The notes below the pieces were generated by a model. That model saw nothing but the letters and a program-made list of their open reading frames with translations. It was not told the DNA's origin and made no database searches. A DNA stretch of 64,000 nucleotides, taken from the NCBI RefSeq assembly GCF_047948215.1, contig NC_134456.1, forward strand, positions 197,172,034 to 197,236,033, in the 5' to 3' direction. The position numbers and the translations under genes are program-made. Positions within the stretch are counted from its first letter, which is position 1, and each line of letters starts with the position of its first letter. Positions 48,801 to 60,377 of the stretch are shown here, piece by piece. Source of the DNA: Lycorma delicatula (taxonomy: Eukaryota > Arthropoda > Insecta > Hemiptera > Fulgoridae).

Positions 48801-49357
48801 TCAAACGATCAGATATGCTTATTTGTAAATGAAACAGGATAAATGCTATGTGATAATATGGCAGATACTTAATTCCTTTCTATGAGGTTATGAGTTCATA
48901 AAATTACTGAAAAAATTCCTTTAAAATTTGTTACTTTTGTACTGCACATTTAAAAAGTGATAAGTACTGACAATGAAATCATTGCAAATTCTTCAATCTT
49001 CTTGCAATCTATAATAAATTTTTATTTTACACTAACAAACAGCATTCCTTTAAAAAAAACTGTGTTTTTGTATAAAGCTTTTAAATGAAATTCACTTGAA
49101 ATATATATTTTTAAAGAGTAGATTTTTCTGAAAGCTACAATTTTTTTAAGTTTCTAAAAGAACAGCTAAGAGATAAGACTGAAGTAAATAAAATAGTATA
49201 ATAAGTCCTACAGCTAAATAAATTACCTAAATGGAAGAAGTGTCGGCTGATTGTGATCTAAACGTACACGACAAGCAGGGCAGTTTTCTGGAATCTGAAA
49301 GCAGAAGACCCTGGGACCACAGTGATCTAAACAGATAATTCCTGGATCTGCATCCAT
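42574..49357 (-). CDS. MKRN2OS: MKRN2 opposite-strand-like protein, four coding exons
   Basis: The coding exons are 49357-49227, 47024-46947, 45299-45090 and 42829-42574. Every intron is GT-AG and every one is phase 2. The joined product is 224 residues, close to the vertebrate protein. The N-terminus carries a CLDHCG motif and a CPAC motif. Exon 2 gives VPYPFVRAVQHPCSVVIKPT. Exon 3 gives MDLHIGVTTSNGQVVEFDR and ends in a WTPQR motif. Exon 4 continues YHEETFNCYTFVLAFL and a late KYIALYRRLKDSGYYV. This order of blocks matches MKRN2OS, a conserved animal protein of unknown biochemical function. The start ATG is at 49357; the frame stays open upstream to the acceptor at 49371-49370, so an upstream coding exon is possible. 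The introns carry several unrelated repeats. Confidence 0.85.
45090..45299 (-). CDS. MKRN2OS: MKRN2OS-like coding exon 3
   Basis: Acceptor CTTTTCAG before 45299, donor GTATAA after 45090. The 210 bases encode the DLHIGV and SSWNQCLVV blocks and the region ending WTPQR. Confidence 0.85.
45814..45836. repeat. (TA)n microsatellite
   Basis: About eleven TA units, shortly upstream of the GC-rich insertion in the third MKRN2OS-like intron. Confidence 0.9.
45888..46687 (+). other. GC-rich insertion with overlapping open frames, unknown
   Basis: This segment is far richer in GC than the intron around it and lies opposite to the host gene. Three plus frames overlap: 45888-46268, 46093-46341 and 46226-46690. 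The first is Pro/Ser-rich with FFIDHHLEKAKKKIEEVPW. The last ends in a repeated PFQGH(N/H)KV-type unit that coincides with the stem-loop array at 46438-46613. I recognise no known gag, pol or host domain. Composition and overlapping frames suggest a fragment of a mobile element; it could instead be a non-coding RNA or retrocopy. Confidence 0.45.
46438..46613 (+). ncRNA. Array of four histone-mRNA-type 3' stem-loops
   Basis: Four 16-base elements with a six-pair stem and four-base loop occur on the plus strand. AGCTCTTTTCAGAGCT is at 46438-46453. GGCCCTTTTCAGGGCC is at 46466-46481. AGCTCTTCTCAGGGTT is at 46529-46544, with G-U pairs. GGCCCTTTTCAGGGCC recurs at 46598-46613. Stem length, UUUC loop, A/C-rich upstream flank (AAAAAAC) and ACAAC or ACCAT downstream flank match the element bound by SLBP at the 3' end of metazoan replication-dependent histone mRNAs. 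Each of the last three is followed by a related (A/T)AGGTTA or ATGGTTA stretch, giving a 63-69-base repeat. No histone coding sequence is nearby. A coding explanation (repeated PFQGH) is possible. Confidence 0.6.
46947..47024 (-). CDS. MKRN2OS: MKRN2OS-like coding exon 2
   Basis: Acceptor TTTTTTGCAG before 47024, donor GTATGT after 46947. The 78 bases encode PYPFVRAVQHPCSVVIKPTN and GDFL. Exon 1 to exon 2 and exon 2 to exon 3 junctions keep phase 2. Confidence 0.8.
47190..47724 (-). mobile_element. Mariner (mos1/vertumnana-like) fragment with 5' TIR
   Basis: On the minus strand the 5' terminus reads CCAGGTGTTTACATATGAAA then CTGGAATTTGCCCATAGATG, a familiar mariner TIR, starting at 47722 beside a TA. 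The transposase starts at ATG 47549, with a nonsense TGA after 12 codons where Trp is expected. It continues with the HTH region (KKTAAESHRMLVEA, QCLEWFKKFRTGDF) and, after a frameshift, LQALLDG and QLADQLNVIQEAIS. No catalytic DDD region was found before about 47190, so the element is truncated or internally deleted. It lies in the first MKRN2OS-like intron. Confidence 0.8.
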
Positions 49358-49369
49358 ATAATACTGCTC
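49227..49369 (-). CDS. MKRN2OS: MKRN2OS-like coding exon 1 (with upstream non-coding bases)
   Basis: Acceptor GTTTACAG before 49369, donor GTAATT after 49227. The ATG is at 49357-49355; the twelve bases upstream are also open (EQYY). The Cys-rich N-terminus (CLDHCG, CPAC) is encoded here and may bind metal, by analogy with the family. Confidence 0.8.
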
Positions 49370-50155
49370 CTGTAAACATAAATATTAGACTGATGACTTG
49401 AAAAATATATTTTATTTGTTATCTGAAAAATAACATGCAAATATAAGAAATAATCACTATTAAATTAAAATCCCTTATTCTCAAGAAAATGTATAAAATA
49501 ATTGTTAACATAAATGTATAATACATACATGTAATAAAACACACGAACCAAAATACTATTAATGAAAAAGTAATGTTTGAACATGATGACTGGATTAGGG
49601 AAATAGAACATTTAACTTAAATTCAGATTTAAAATATATTCAACTTATAATATCATTAGTTTCATTAGTACATGATTATAATAGTAATATTTTAAGTTCT
49701 TAAAAATAAATAGTTTTATTCATTCTCTGTGAAAGCATTAAATGAAAAAAGGGGGAAAATAAACAGCAAATGAACAGTAATTAGTTTTTTATAAATAATT
49801 ATGCTCTGCTACTAAGATGGTTTTCTAGATTATTTATACAAAAATAAAATTGATGCGTAACAAAAAATTCAAAATTCATAAAATAAATAAATTAAAATCC
49901 ATGGTTTTCCTGATCAACTATATTTGTAATTTCTTAATCAAACCTCAATGAATACAGCAGTACCAAACAACACTGAACTTCGTAAAATTTATGTGAACTA
50001 AAATATGTTTTCTACATCAACGTATCAACTGATTAATAACCCCAATTGCTAAAAAATTTTCTGCAAAGTTATAATCACAGTTTACAACAGTTTTTTTAAG
50101 CTTAAGTGAACTCTATGTGACTTACTTGATAAATCTGAAGTAGTTGCATGTAAAA

Positions 50156-51438
50156 GTGGACCAAAAATAATTACTCACCCTTTTTTTGGAATAGAACATT
50201 ACAAATTAACTCAAAACTATTTTTTTTAATTTTTTTAATTAAATTTCAATCAAAACATGATTTATTGAAAGATTTTGAAAGTAATATATTTTAAATGCTA
50301 ACCAAAGAAGCGTTCACAAAAATGGTCCCTTTTTACAAATTAAAACCAGTGTTTCTACCGGTATTGCCACTATTTTGACTTGAATGTTGTTTTTTTTGCT
50401 CTTCTAAATTTTGTGGCTTATTTGACATAAACTTTTTTTTTCTCAAACAGCCAAAAAGAAAAAGTCAGGAGCTGTCAAATCTGATGATCTTAGAGGTAAA
50501 TGAAAATCTAAATTTTTCAAAACTATTCAATTTCCAATCTTTGACCTAAGGAATTCCATTGTGGCTCTGCTGGTGTGCACCGCAGCTCCATCTTGCTGGA
50601 ACCAGTCCTCTTCAACTTCATCTCCAACATCAGAACTGAAAAATTCCTCAAGTTTTTTGGAGATATTTATTGTTATTCATTGTTATCAAAACACCATTTT
50701 CTTCAAAAAAATAGCACCCAGTGAATCTTTGTTTAGAAACAGCACACCACACCATTGTGGTGTGTAAAGGATGTTCATGTGCAACTCAAGGATAGGTAGT
50801 ACCCAAAAACAAGTATTTTGTCTGTTGACATACCCACTAAGGTGGAAATGGTCTTTGTCACTCATCCATAAATTAGGCAAAAAGAAATCATCAGAATCAT
50901 TGAGGTTGATAAATTGTTACCAGTATTCCAGGCATAATACATAATCGTTTTAATCCTTTTTATGAGCTAACTGGATTTTTGTAAGGAACCATTTCCAAAT
51001 CCTTGTGCAATATTCTGCAAAATGATGTTCAACTAATATCCCGTATTGAGTGAAAAGTTTTCAAATTGGCATTGTGGCATCCTCGATACACTGTACCTTA
51101 CGGACTCAATATTTTCATTATTTCTGGAAGATTTTGGTTTTCCTGATCTTCTGGCATCAGCCACTGATCCAGTATGCTCAAATTTGAAAATGACTGTGGG
51201 GATGGCTGCGCCAGAAGGTGATTTTCTAGTTTTATGAAACTTTCTTAATTTTAATTATTTCAGAAACATTCCTCTGACTTCCAAAGTAAAATGTTACTAT
51301 TTTTATTCTTTCTTGGAGGGTATATTTTTCCACAATGAGGGCTGTTTTTTTAAGTTCAAGCTTAAAGCAAAAAAAAATTATATTTTAATAATAAAAAAAA
51401 AGTAAATTTTTTTCCATAGGAAGTGATTTTTGGCCCAC
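50156..51438 (-). mobile_element. Decayed Tc1/mariner-like transposon with imperfect TIRs
   Basis: The left end GTGGACCAAAAATAA (50156-50170) is an imperfect inverted repeat of the right end TGATTTTTGGCCCAC (51424-51438). The minus strand between them encodes, across stops and frameshifts, a transposase of the IS630/Tc1/mariner type. The N-terminal linker region is near 51200 (FEHTGSVADARRSGKPK). The first catalytic block is near 50850 (WMSDKDHFHLSGYVNRQN, with Lys for Glu after the Asp). The third block is near 50490 (SSDLTAPDFFLFG). Length of about 1.28 kb is normal for the group. It is a relative of the intact copy at 59070 but a different lineage by TIR. Confidence 0.75.
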
Positions 51439-53032
51439 CATATATAATTAAATAATGATAGTGGATTTAACTCCTACAAAAAAATGAAAGATAACAATTA
51501 ATTAATATACTAATATGATTTAAACACAAATAGCACCCGAGTTTAAAGTGAGTCTACAGCTAAAAAGTTAATTATGCAAAATCTTGAAAGAGCAATTCAC
51601 CCCAATGAAAAAGTTACTACGAAAAAATTAAAAACCATCTTAAACAATGATAACAAGCTTTGCATAGAAATGGTACTGAATTTAACCATAAAATAATAAT
51701 TCTGTAGTGTTCAATAAAACTCATATCCCATATATTAATAATTCTGAACAAAAAAAAAACAATTGGAACAGATGGTGTGAAAATTAAATATTACATGTTA
51801 ATACAGAAGTCATGACATTGTGGTCACACAGAATGTAAGGTGATAAAAAACAACTTTTCACAAAAGGTATAAGAAAAATATTAAAATATACAGATTAAAG
51901 TTCATTCACATACTTGGATAAATCATCAAAAGGAATTATCAAGAAAACATAACTGTGAACATAAAATGTGTTTAGCAACCCTACCTAAGATGTGAACAAT
52001 GAATGTTTCTGCATTAGTGACCAAGGATCTTCCAAAACTTCAAAGGTTTATGATAAACCAACAGTTAACAAAATTTAGACTTCTGCCACTTTCTGAAGAT
52101 TATTTATTTACTAATTAATAAATAATTAAAAATATATTGTGGTGAAACTCATTGATTATAATGTTCTGGCAATTCACCATATCTAAATTTAATTAAGAAT
52201 TTATGAAAAACAGAAAAGAAAAGGGTACAAATATTTGATGACAGTAACAAATAAATTTTTTTCTTCATGAAAAGATTATCAAAGTTAGAAATAAATAAAA
52301 TATTACAAGTGCATTTTAAAATTCACAAACTTTAAAATGAAATTTCAGACAATGAATAGAATATATGAACAACTGAACTTTCTAAAAATGTTATGGCATT
52401 ATTCTTTAATATGAACTGAAATTGCTTGTACTTTTTATTAAATTTACTCATAATCTACAAATATTAATAAATTCAACAGCTCATTCATGTCTTCACTTCA
52501 TGTATACTGATGCTCTCAAAAGTGTTCTTGAAATAAAAACTGTTTTAGCAGTCAATGACAGCCAAAGTAAATTCAACTTAAAAATTCTATAAAGTTACTA
52601 AAAAATTCAACTGGGATCATGGACAAACAGTCTTAAAAGAAAAACACTATAGAAAAGCAGATACATATTTTTCATGAAATACTTCAATAACATATCCTTA
52701 TAATCATTACTTGCAAAAGCTTTCATTTAAATTTTTTTGGGAAAAGATATTCAATAATGAAATATTTAACAGCTAAACTATGACCCAAATTAAAAGGACC
52801 ATAACTTGATTCATGAGAAAACAAATTTGTTTTCATTCTTTAAAATAGACAAATCGTGTCCAATTTCTTAACTTTATCTAGTAATAACCTAACCTCAAAG
52901 TTTGCACAAAACTGCTTTCAAGTCAACGCGCATTATATGTATTATAAACGTTTATAAGTTTACTATTAAACTAAGGCAGCCTACAAATTAGGTAAATAAA
53001 ATGATAATTCTTTGATGAAAAAATTCAATTAC

Positions 53033-53050
53033 CTGGTTAACATCAGCATT
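53033..53050 (-). other. Possible 18-base upstream exon of the MKRN2OS-like gene
   Basis: On the minus strand AATGCTGATGTTAACCAG is flanked by TTTATAG and GTAATT, both plausible splice signals. Joined to 49369 it keeps the EQYY frame open (NADVNQ). It contains no useful in-frame ATG. Weak by itself. Confidence 0.2.
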
Positions 53051-53409
53051 CTATAAATCAAGATAAAAAGTGTAATAAATTAGGTGGACTAAACACCGTT
53101 AATTAAATATCCAGCTATAAGTTTTCGAAAACAAATTTTAAACATTATAAAGATACTTGCTAAGTATTCACATAATTATCAATAAACAAAAAAATCTACT
53201 TTTCCCGCACAATATTTACTACATGAGTAATTGTCTACCATGCAGACACTAAACTTCTACTGTTAAGATTAGGTACTCTACTATGAGTCGTACTATGATC
53301 TAAAAGCCCTCAATTTTGCTAAAACGAACCATAAGCATTACAAAAAGTTTTAAACAATGATCCGAGTCATTTAAATATAAGGATTAAAATGAAACAAATG
53401 TAACAATGA

Positions 53410-53480
53410 AATTACTTCTTCGTTATTGGTCAACGAGATATATAAGAGCAGTACGCTTGCGCACGCCAATGCTAGGTGAT
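53410..53480 (-). promoter_or_regulatory. Candidate promoter patch upstream of the MKRN2OS-like gene
   Basis: The minus strand reads GCATTGGCGTGCGCAAGCG, an NRF-1-like CG-rich word, then CTCTTATATATC and GACCAATAACG with a CCAAT word. This cluster is unusual in the AT-rich flank and sits upstream of the first exon in the right strand. No transcript evidence. Confidence 0.25.
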
Positions 53481-53583
53481 AATTTTTATGAATTTACTAT
53501 TATTATTAACAATTTTTATCACATTTAGTGGAAGAAATAAAAACAGACAAAAAGTTATCAGCTTGCATTAAGCGTACTGCTGG

Positions 53584-53904
53584 GTTAATTACCAAACCTA
53601 CCGGACTGGTCTAGCGGTGAACGCGTCTTCCTAATCAGGTAATTTGGAAGTCGAGAGTTCCAGCATTCAAGTTCTAGCAAAGCCAGTTATTTTTTCACGG
53701 ATTTGAATACTAGATCGTGGATACCGGTGTTCTTTGGTGGTTGGGTTTCAATTAACCACACATCTCAGGAATGGTCGAACTAAGACTGTACAAGGCTACA
53801 CTTCATTAATACTGATACATATTATCCTCATTCATCCTCTGAAGTATTATCTGAAAGGTAATTACCGGAGACTAAACAAGAAAAAGAAAATAGTTAATTA
53901 TCAG
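53584..53904 (+). mobile_element. SINE copy 4
   Basis: Body about 53596-53892. The head CCGGACTGGTCTAGCGGTGA has box A and continues through a box-B-like region to the common body (ACTAGATCGTGGATACCGG) and an A-rich tail. The words GTTAATTACCAA (53584-53595) and GTTAATTATCAG (53893-53904) are a likely diverged target-site duplication. It has the best-preserved tRNA-like head of the four copies. Confidence 0.85.
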
Positions 53905-56510
53905 CAATAACTCGATTGTCAGTCAACAATTTTTTACAGATTAGATATAATTTTTTCAAAATAATAAATGCTTAATAATTTTTGTAATAAGTAAAAATTT
54001 GATCAAAGAAATTGTAGATTAAATAATTAAGATGACTGACATTTTGAAATTTTTGAAGTGACGTTTTCAAATTTTTTTTATTTTGTAGTAAAAGACACTA
54101 GTTTTAGATTTGCCAAGTTTAATTAAACTAGGTTTACCCGTTCCTGAAAAATAGTTTTTTGTTGAAAATCACAAAACGGCGTCCAGAAGAAAAACAAAGC
54201 AAAATAGGACTTATATCTATATGAACGTATTTGCTCATTTTGGTGTCTTGAATCGGTACTTGAAGTTCGGCGAATATGTCTCGGAACACTCCATATATAA
54301 GCTTCTATATTAGTTAGGTAATGAAAGAATTATTATTTATATTTATGAAATTTGTTATTCTGTTGTTTCTTTTCTACAAATTTGAACTCTTTCGATTATA
54401 TTACGAAAGATATGAATTTTTTTGGCCGTTAATCGCTTTGCTCGTCCAGCAACTATAGCTTGTAGATTTCTCACTTAAAATTCAATTCGAAAATTTTATA
54501 TTGGTTGTGAGCAACATTTACTAGTCTCAATTTGATTACCACATGAGAGATACTTAATTTTACTTGTCAGGGCAGTCAAAGCAAGCGGCTTACGTTAAAC
54601 TACGATCTACAACAAAAAAATTCGAACATAATTATTAAATATAAAATAGGACAAAGAAATAAATTGGAAAACAGGAAACTCAAAAATTGATACATATATT
54701 TTATTTTAAAGAAACCGTTGAAAATGCACTGCTAAAAAATCTACAAAAAATTAATTATAGCAACTCTACCTTAAGTCTAGGTTCCGCACAGTGAAGACGT
54801 ATCTATCTGAGGACCAGATTACATTGAAATTCTACCATTTTTTTTTTTTAAATTGACTGGATTTATAAGTTACAATAAAGATTTATAAGCATTAAGAGTA
54901 AATAAAAAATTATTTCAATCCCTTTCTTTTATTTTATTTTCTCTACAATTATTTGTAGTTAATAATACAATCCTAAATATTCGCGTTTTTTTCAGTTAAT
55001 GTGTTTTGTTTTAGTGCTTTACTATTTCATTGATTTTATCACACCAAAAGTGTTTTTTTTTCTGTAGCTACTTAAGAAAATACTAGTATTTAATTTTTCT
55101 TGTCTCTTATTATCAAATGCAGGAATTTCCATTGGTAACCTATGCAAGTTCATGAGATTTGGCTGGGACAACATATCCCTTTAGTTCCGATTTCGAATTG
55201 GAAGAGAAATACCTGTCTACAACGTTTTCACTATTATCAGGTACAGGACGAGAACTGTTAAGGCTATTAAGTCTCTCAAAGTTCTTTTGCTAGGCAACAC
55301 CCATGCGAGAGACTTACCTGACCTTATATAATTTCTGTGGAGTTGGATTACCGTACGACTTCAGTGGTAAGACTGTAAAAAAAATACTACAAAATTCAAA
55401 AATACACTAAAATACTCAAAAATACACTACAAAATTCTTTGCCTTTTGTAGTGTATGAAGCAGAGAATCTATCTAATGATTTTTCTTTTCTTCTGAAGAC
55501 CTCGTTTTCATCATCGGTAGTACAAGACTCATTCATTGGCTGCTGGCCGAGTTCCTGGGTTTTGCGATGTAGACTCGGTGTTTAGACCACAAAAGAATGT
55601 TTTACGTAACATCTTTCACTAGTTTGACCCTACAGTGTTTAAAGAAAAGTGAATAGTAACAAGAGAAGTTTTGTTGGTGAGATATAACATTGTCCTTTTA
55701 TAGAACCAAATGCTGCTTTCATAAGTTGTATGTATATCCGTCTCTGATTATGTTTAAATTCGGTAGTAAAGCAGTTCTGGATGAGGTCTTGTTTTTGAAA
55801 ATTCTGAGAAAAAATATTTTTTAATGACAGGGGGAATCCTTTTCCAATCTTTGAAATCACTTGCTGTTAAATATTTTACATACCTCCCATTGCAGTGTTT
55901 CGATTACCTCTACTTAACAATTTTCATTAACAACTCTTTCCCAAAAAAATATAACTTTTAGTATTAATGCATAACGTCGATCGGTCAAGGATCCGAATAT
56001 TCTTAAAAGATCAAGTTCAGATCCCTCCTCCCCAAAAGACATTAACTACACTAACATTCAGATTTCTCATATAAATAATAATATGCAATGCCTATGAAAT
56101 AAAACCAAAGAGGTTGAAATACTTATGATCAGATTTTATTGCTTGTTATAAGATTTTTAACTTCTTCAAAACACTGGCTATCCAACACGTAAAACATTTC
56201 TGAGCTACATTATTTTTAGCTTGCTGTAACGTTTTATAGAACTGAATACAAAAGCATCGAATTCCAGTTTTTGTTAAAGATTACGACTTTAATAAATGGA
56301 AACTTTTTATATATTCGGAGAACAAATTAAACATCTGTAATATTGAATGTTGTGCATTTCATTATCCTAGTGTAAAATTGATATTGATGGTAATTTTCAG
56401 ATCATCTGATTAATTTGTAACCTGCCTGGATAAAAGTCGGAAACGTTTTTAATTCCTAGTAAATACCATGTCAGTGTTTGTCGATTTTAATGTTAATTTC
56501 CTAGATAATT
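53905..56510. other. Mostly AT-rich, unrecognised
   Basis: 55100-55640 is less AT-rich and may be an old repeat or exon remnant; the minus frame 55639-55860 has no recognisable domain. Nothing firm. Confidence 0.35.
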
Positions 56511-56518
56511 TCAATAAC

Positions 56519-56548
56519 TTTCCCAACAGTTGCAAAACTGTTGGGAAA
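56519..56548. repeat. Perfect 13-bp hairpin
   Basis: TTTCCCAACAGTT at 56519-56531 is exactly complementary to 56536-56548 across a GCAA spacer. No associated gene. Confidence 0.9.
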
Positions 56549-57428
56549 ACTGAATTGTTGTTTTAGTTCATATATTGAAATAGAAATACGACTACATATG
56601 TTTTACAGAAACAAATAGAAATATCCGCTTATATATTAGAAAGCATAGTTGTAGAAGATTTTTTTCAGAATTACATACTTAGAAAGTGATTCGGTATTTA
56701 TATATTTTTTAAAAACGTTTATACCACAGTTAAAAATTTAAGTCTATGAAATTTTTAAAGCTGAAAGATTTTGCTAAAGGACAGATGCAAAAATATATCT
56801 TAGTTCCAGTTTTAACCACTGAAGATGTTTTATTTGTAACTAATATGCGAGCCTATTCATGTTCATTTATATCGATTTTGTTTTGCTATTTAAAGAAATG
56901 TTCAATTTAAAACACTAAAAAAACACAAAACTATTAAGAAAGTTCAACATTACTTTTGGCTTAGCGGTGTTGATTCTAAATTGTGAGAAAATTTGTTCTA
57001 AGCAGAGGAAGATAAAAAAATCCTTTTGAGGTATGTAGGATCTTTTTTGTGTATGACGGTACATTATAATTCACTGAGATTTATAATCAGTAATAAATAC
57101 CTTATAGAAAATTTTACAACAGAACATGTTTCAAAATGATTTCCTTCACAAATTGTACGCTACAATTATAAATCCTCCATCATAATCAAATTTCTAAAAA
57201 CATTTTTCTCACAAAACGCAAACAATACGTATTGTTAAGTGTGTGTATTTAACAACAATTCCTTCATTTTGATATTATAATTAAAACATTTAATCGAATA
57301 GATTAATACTAATGGTTCCTTATTTCCAATTAATCTCGAATTTGGTAAATTTAGGTATTCTGCTAATCAGGGTTCTTATATATAACGCCCGAATCTGAAA
57401 AATTTGAAACATAGAATAACCGAAAAGT

Positions 57429-57469
57429 GATCAGTGAACGTTTTGAAAAAATCAAAACGTAGGCTGATC
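57429..57469. repeat. Two-segment hairpin
   Basis: The inner stem ACGTTTTGA (57438-57446) pairs with 57452-57460 across five A. The outer stem GATCAG (57429-57434) pairs with CTGATC (57464-57469), with a symmetrical three-base internal loop. Fifteen pairs in total. Confidence 0.8.
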
Positions 57470-58338
57470 GGCAACAGAGCTTGTAGGCGGTATTCTTTCT
57501 AGGCTACGTGTTTCTGAAAACAGAACATTTGAGCTGTACTCGAAGAACAAGGTACACCAAAATATGAGATCTGCCGCGTTTTCTATTGTTCATTAAAATT
57601 TGTGTCATATCTATAAATAAACAAGGATAAAAATATAAATACAAGAAAGAGGAAATACTGATTTCAGACCACAAAATTTAGATAGATGTAAAAAGATATG
57701 CTATGACTTATGATTAAGGTAAATGTAATAAAGTAACGATTAATTTCAGTGGTCGTGGCGCGAATAATGGTTTTAGTTTTGGCCTCATAGGTACATAGTT
57801 TAGGAACCACATGATTCACATCTAAAACGAGGATATTTCATATTATTGTAATTCATTTGATTAAAAATACACTAAGGAAAAAACCAGATATTGCAATGGA
57901 TCTTTATTATATTACATCAATAAATCTTGATTCTAAACCTTTCTAAAATATATTTGGTTTTATTTATCAGATTTATGATTAAAAGTACACTCTTTCTAAT
58001 TCTTGATAAATGTATGATCTTTAATAAAAATAGTAATCTTTGATTCACTCAATAGGCGGGCAGAAATTTTATGGAAATTATCACCTTTATGTTCTTATAC
58101 GTTTTCATTTTTTTACAACGAGAGATCATTTGGCTTCTTTTCGTATGTTGTTAGTAATTTGGAATAATGTCGGAAATTTTTAAGTAATGATGAAACCAAA
58201 TCTGTTCCTCTGAAGTTCCATTATCTACTTCTTATAGAAAGAACTTTTTCATTAAAATTACTAAGAGTGATTATCCAAAAAGCAAGATTTATTTCTCATA
58301 CTCCACACTCTACGTTGTTACATAGTGATATGTTATCA

Positions 58339-58400
58339 GCGAGTATGAAATACTCGCTTCGTAAGAAATATTATTTCTTACGAAATAATGTATTATTTCG
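58339..58400. repeat. Three abutting perfect hairpins
   Basis: GCGAGTAT/ATACTCGC (58339-58357), TTCGTAAGAAAT/ATTTCTTACGAA (58358-58384) and CGAAATAAT/ATTATTTCG (58381-58400). The second and third overlap by four bases, so they compete. Loops are two to three bases. Confidence 0.9.
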
Positions 58401-59069
58401 TTATGGCTTCATTGTAAGAAATATTTCCTAGGTTGGATTTAGAATCACAGTACTCCATTTTTTGGCACCTTGAAGCATTTTCTAGTCAGATTACCTCTTC
58501 TGCAAAAAGGAGAGATCTAAGAATGGTTTCTAGCAGCGATAAATAAAGAAGAAAGGAACCTTGATATTTTTGAAGATAACTCGATAACATTAGGAAAAAG
58601 ATTGATGAACCTAATAAGAAACAAGAAAATTTAATTTTATTAGATGCGGTGTAGCGGATTAATGATATATTAATCATCATTTAGATGAAAATTGAGTATA
58701 TTAAACATTATTATAATTAATAATGGTAGTTATAATAAATAAATAAAATAGTTATGTAATAAATAGTATATAAGTATTCAATTTTATTTCCTACATGTCA
58801 GTATGTTTGAATTTCTGACTAATAAAAAAAATTTATTTCTATAATTGTATAATATAAAAATTTTTGGTTTTTAAATCAAATATACATATGTATTAATACT
58901 TACTAATTTATTAAATATTTTTTCGTAATTTTTTCATGATTATTTTGACTTATTACGGATATATTGACGAAAGATTTATTATTTTACTGTTTTAAATCTA
59001 TTTTTTATTATTATATTAATATTATTTTATTTGTCACTATATTGACGAGAAATTATAATTGTATAAATA

Positions 59070-60377
59070 GGGTGTCCCATATAAAACGCAACCCAACCTT
59101 ATATTGGTAGGCATTGAAATAATAGAAAGGCATGTGTAAATGTAAATGTAAATGTAATTTTTATTATTACCATCCATTACCTTACATTTAGAGTAAATGT
59201 TAGAAGTGGCCGCCATCTTCTTGAATACAAGCTTCAATTCTTTTTACAGCGTTTCTTGCAACTTTTTTCAAGAAACTTTCAATATTGACTTTCAATTGTT
59301 CAAGTGTGCGTGGTTTATTGCTGTAGGCTTTTTCTTTGAGGTAACCCCATAGAAAAAAATCCGCCGCAGTTAAATCTGGAGATCTTGGTGGCCACAAGCC
59401 TCGACCGATAACACGATTACCAAAGAATTCCTCGACGAAATCAGAAGTTGAACCTGCGTAGTTCGATGTCACATCGTCATGTTGTAGCCAGCAGTGTCTG
59501 TCTTCCTCTTCCAAGAGTGCAATGAACTGAAATAAAATATCCTGATATCGTTCTGCATTAATCGTGTACTCGATAAAAATAGGGCCGATTATTTTCTTCC
59601 GCGATATCGCGCACCACACGCTCAACTTCTGCGGGTGTAATTGTTTTTCGTGATAAATGTGGGGATTTTCAGCACTCCAAATTCTACTGTTTTGGCTGTT
59701 TACGTAGCCATCCAAATGAAACCGTGCTTCATCTGTGAAAAATAACGAATCCATAACATTAATTGCCTCACGCAGAAATCGACGGAACCGTTGACAATAT
59801 TGTAGCCGTTTTTCTTTGTCGGGCTCAAGAAGTTGATGAACCGTTTGAATGCGATAAGGTCGTAATTGTAATCGTTTGGTCGCCCGATGAACAGTTGATT
59901 TAGACAAATTAATTTCAGCAGACAAACGTCTGATCGATTTATTTGGCGAGGCGAGTAATCGGTCTTTGATTTCAGTGACTGTATCTGTATTCAACACTGA
60001 CGCAGATCTTTTGTGTTCCTTGTTATTAACAGAGCCGGTCCCTCTAAATTTTGCGACTAACCTTAATACTGATGTTTTGTTAGGAGCTGGTTTATCTGGG
60101 TACTTATGGCGAAACAAATCTTCCACTGCAACCACTGATTTCGTACTGAAGTACGACTCAACAATGAAAACACGTTCATCTAGCGAAAACACCATCTTGT
60201 CTCTAGCAATAAACTGAACGTTATGATTGCATTGTTGTTACTGTCGGTAGTGTTCTACTCCGTCGCCGCGATGTTCAGATGTTGGACGAGTCCATTTCAG
60301 TAACGAGTAGGGGAGTAAGCTTGAATTTTGAAATTTCATGGATGAGTGATTGATGGGTTGCGTTTTATATGGGACAC

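Noticed and set aside
59037..59237. 66-codon minus frame
   Set aside because: Runs through the left TIR and flank of the Tc1/mariner-like element; not a gene.
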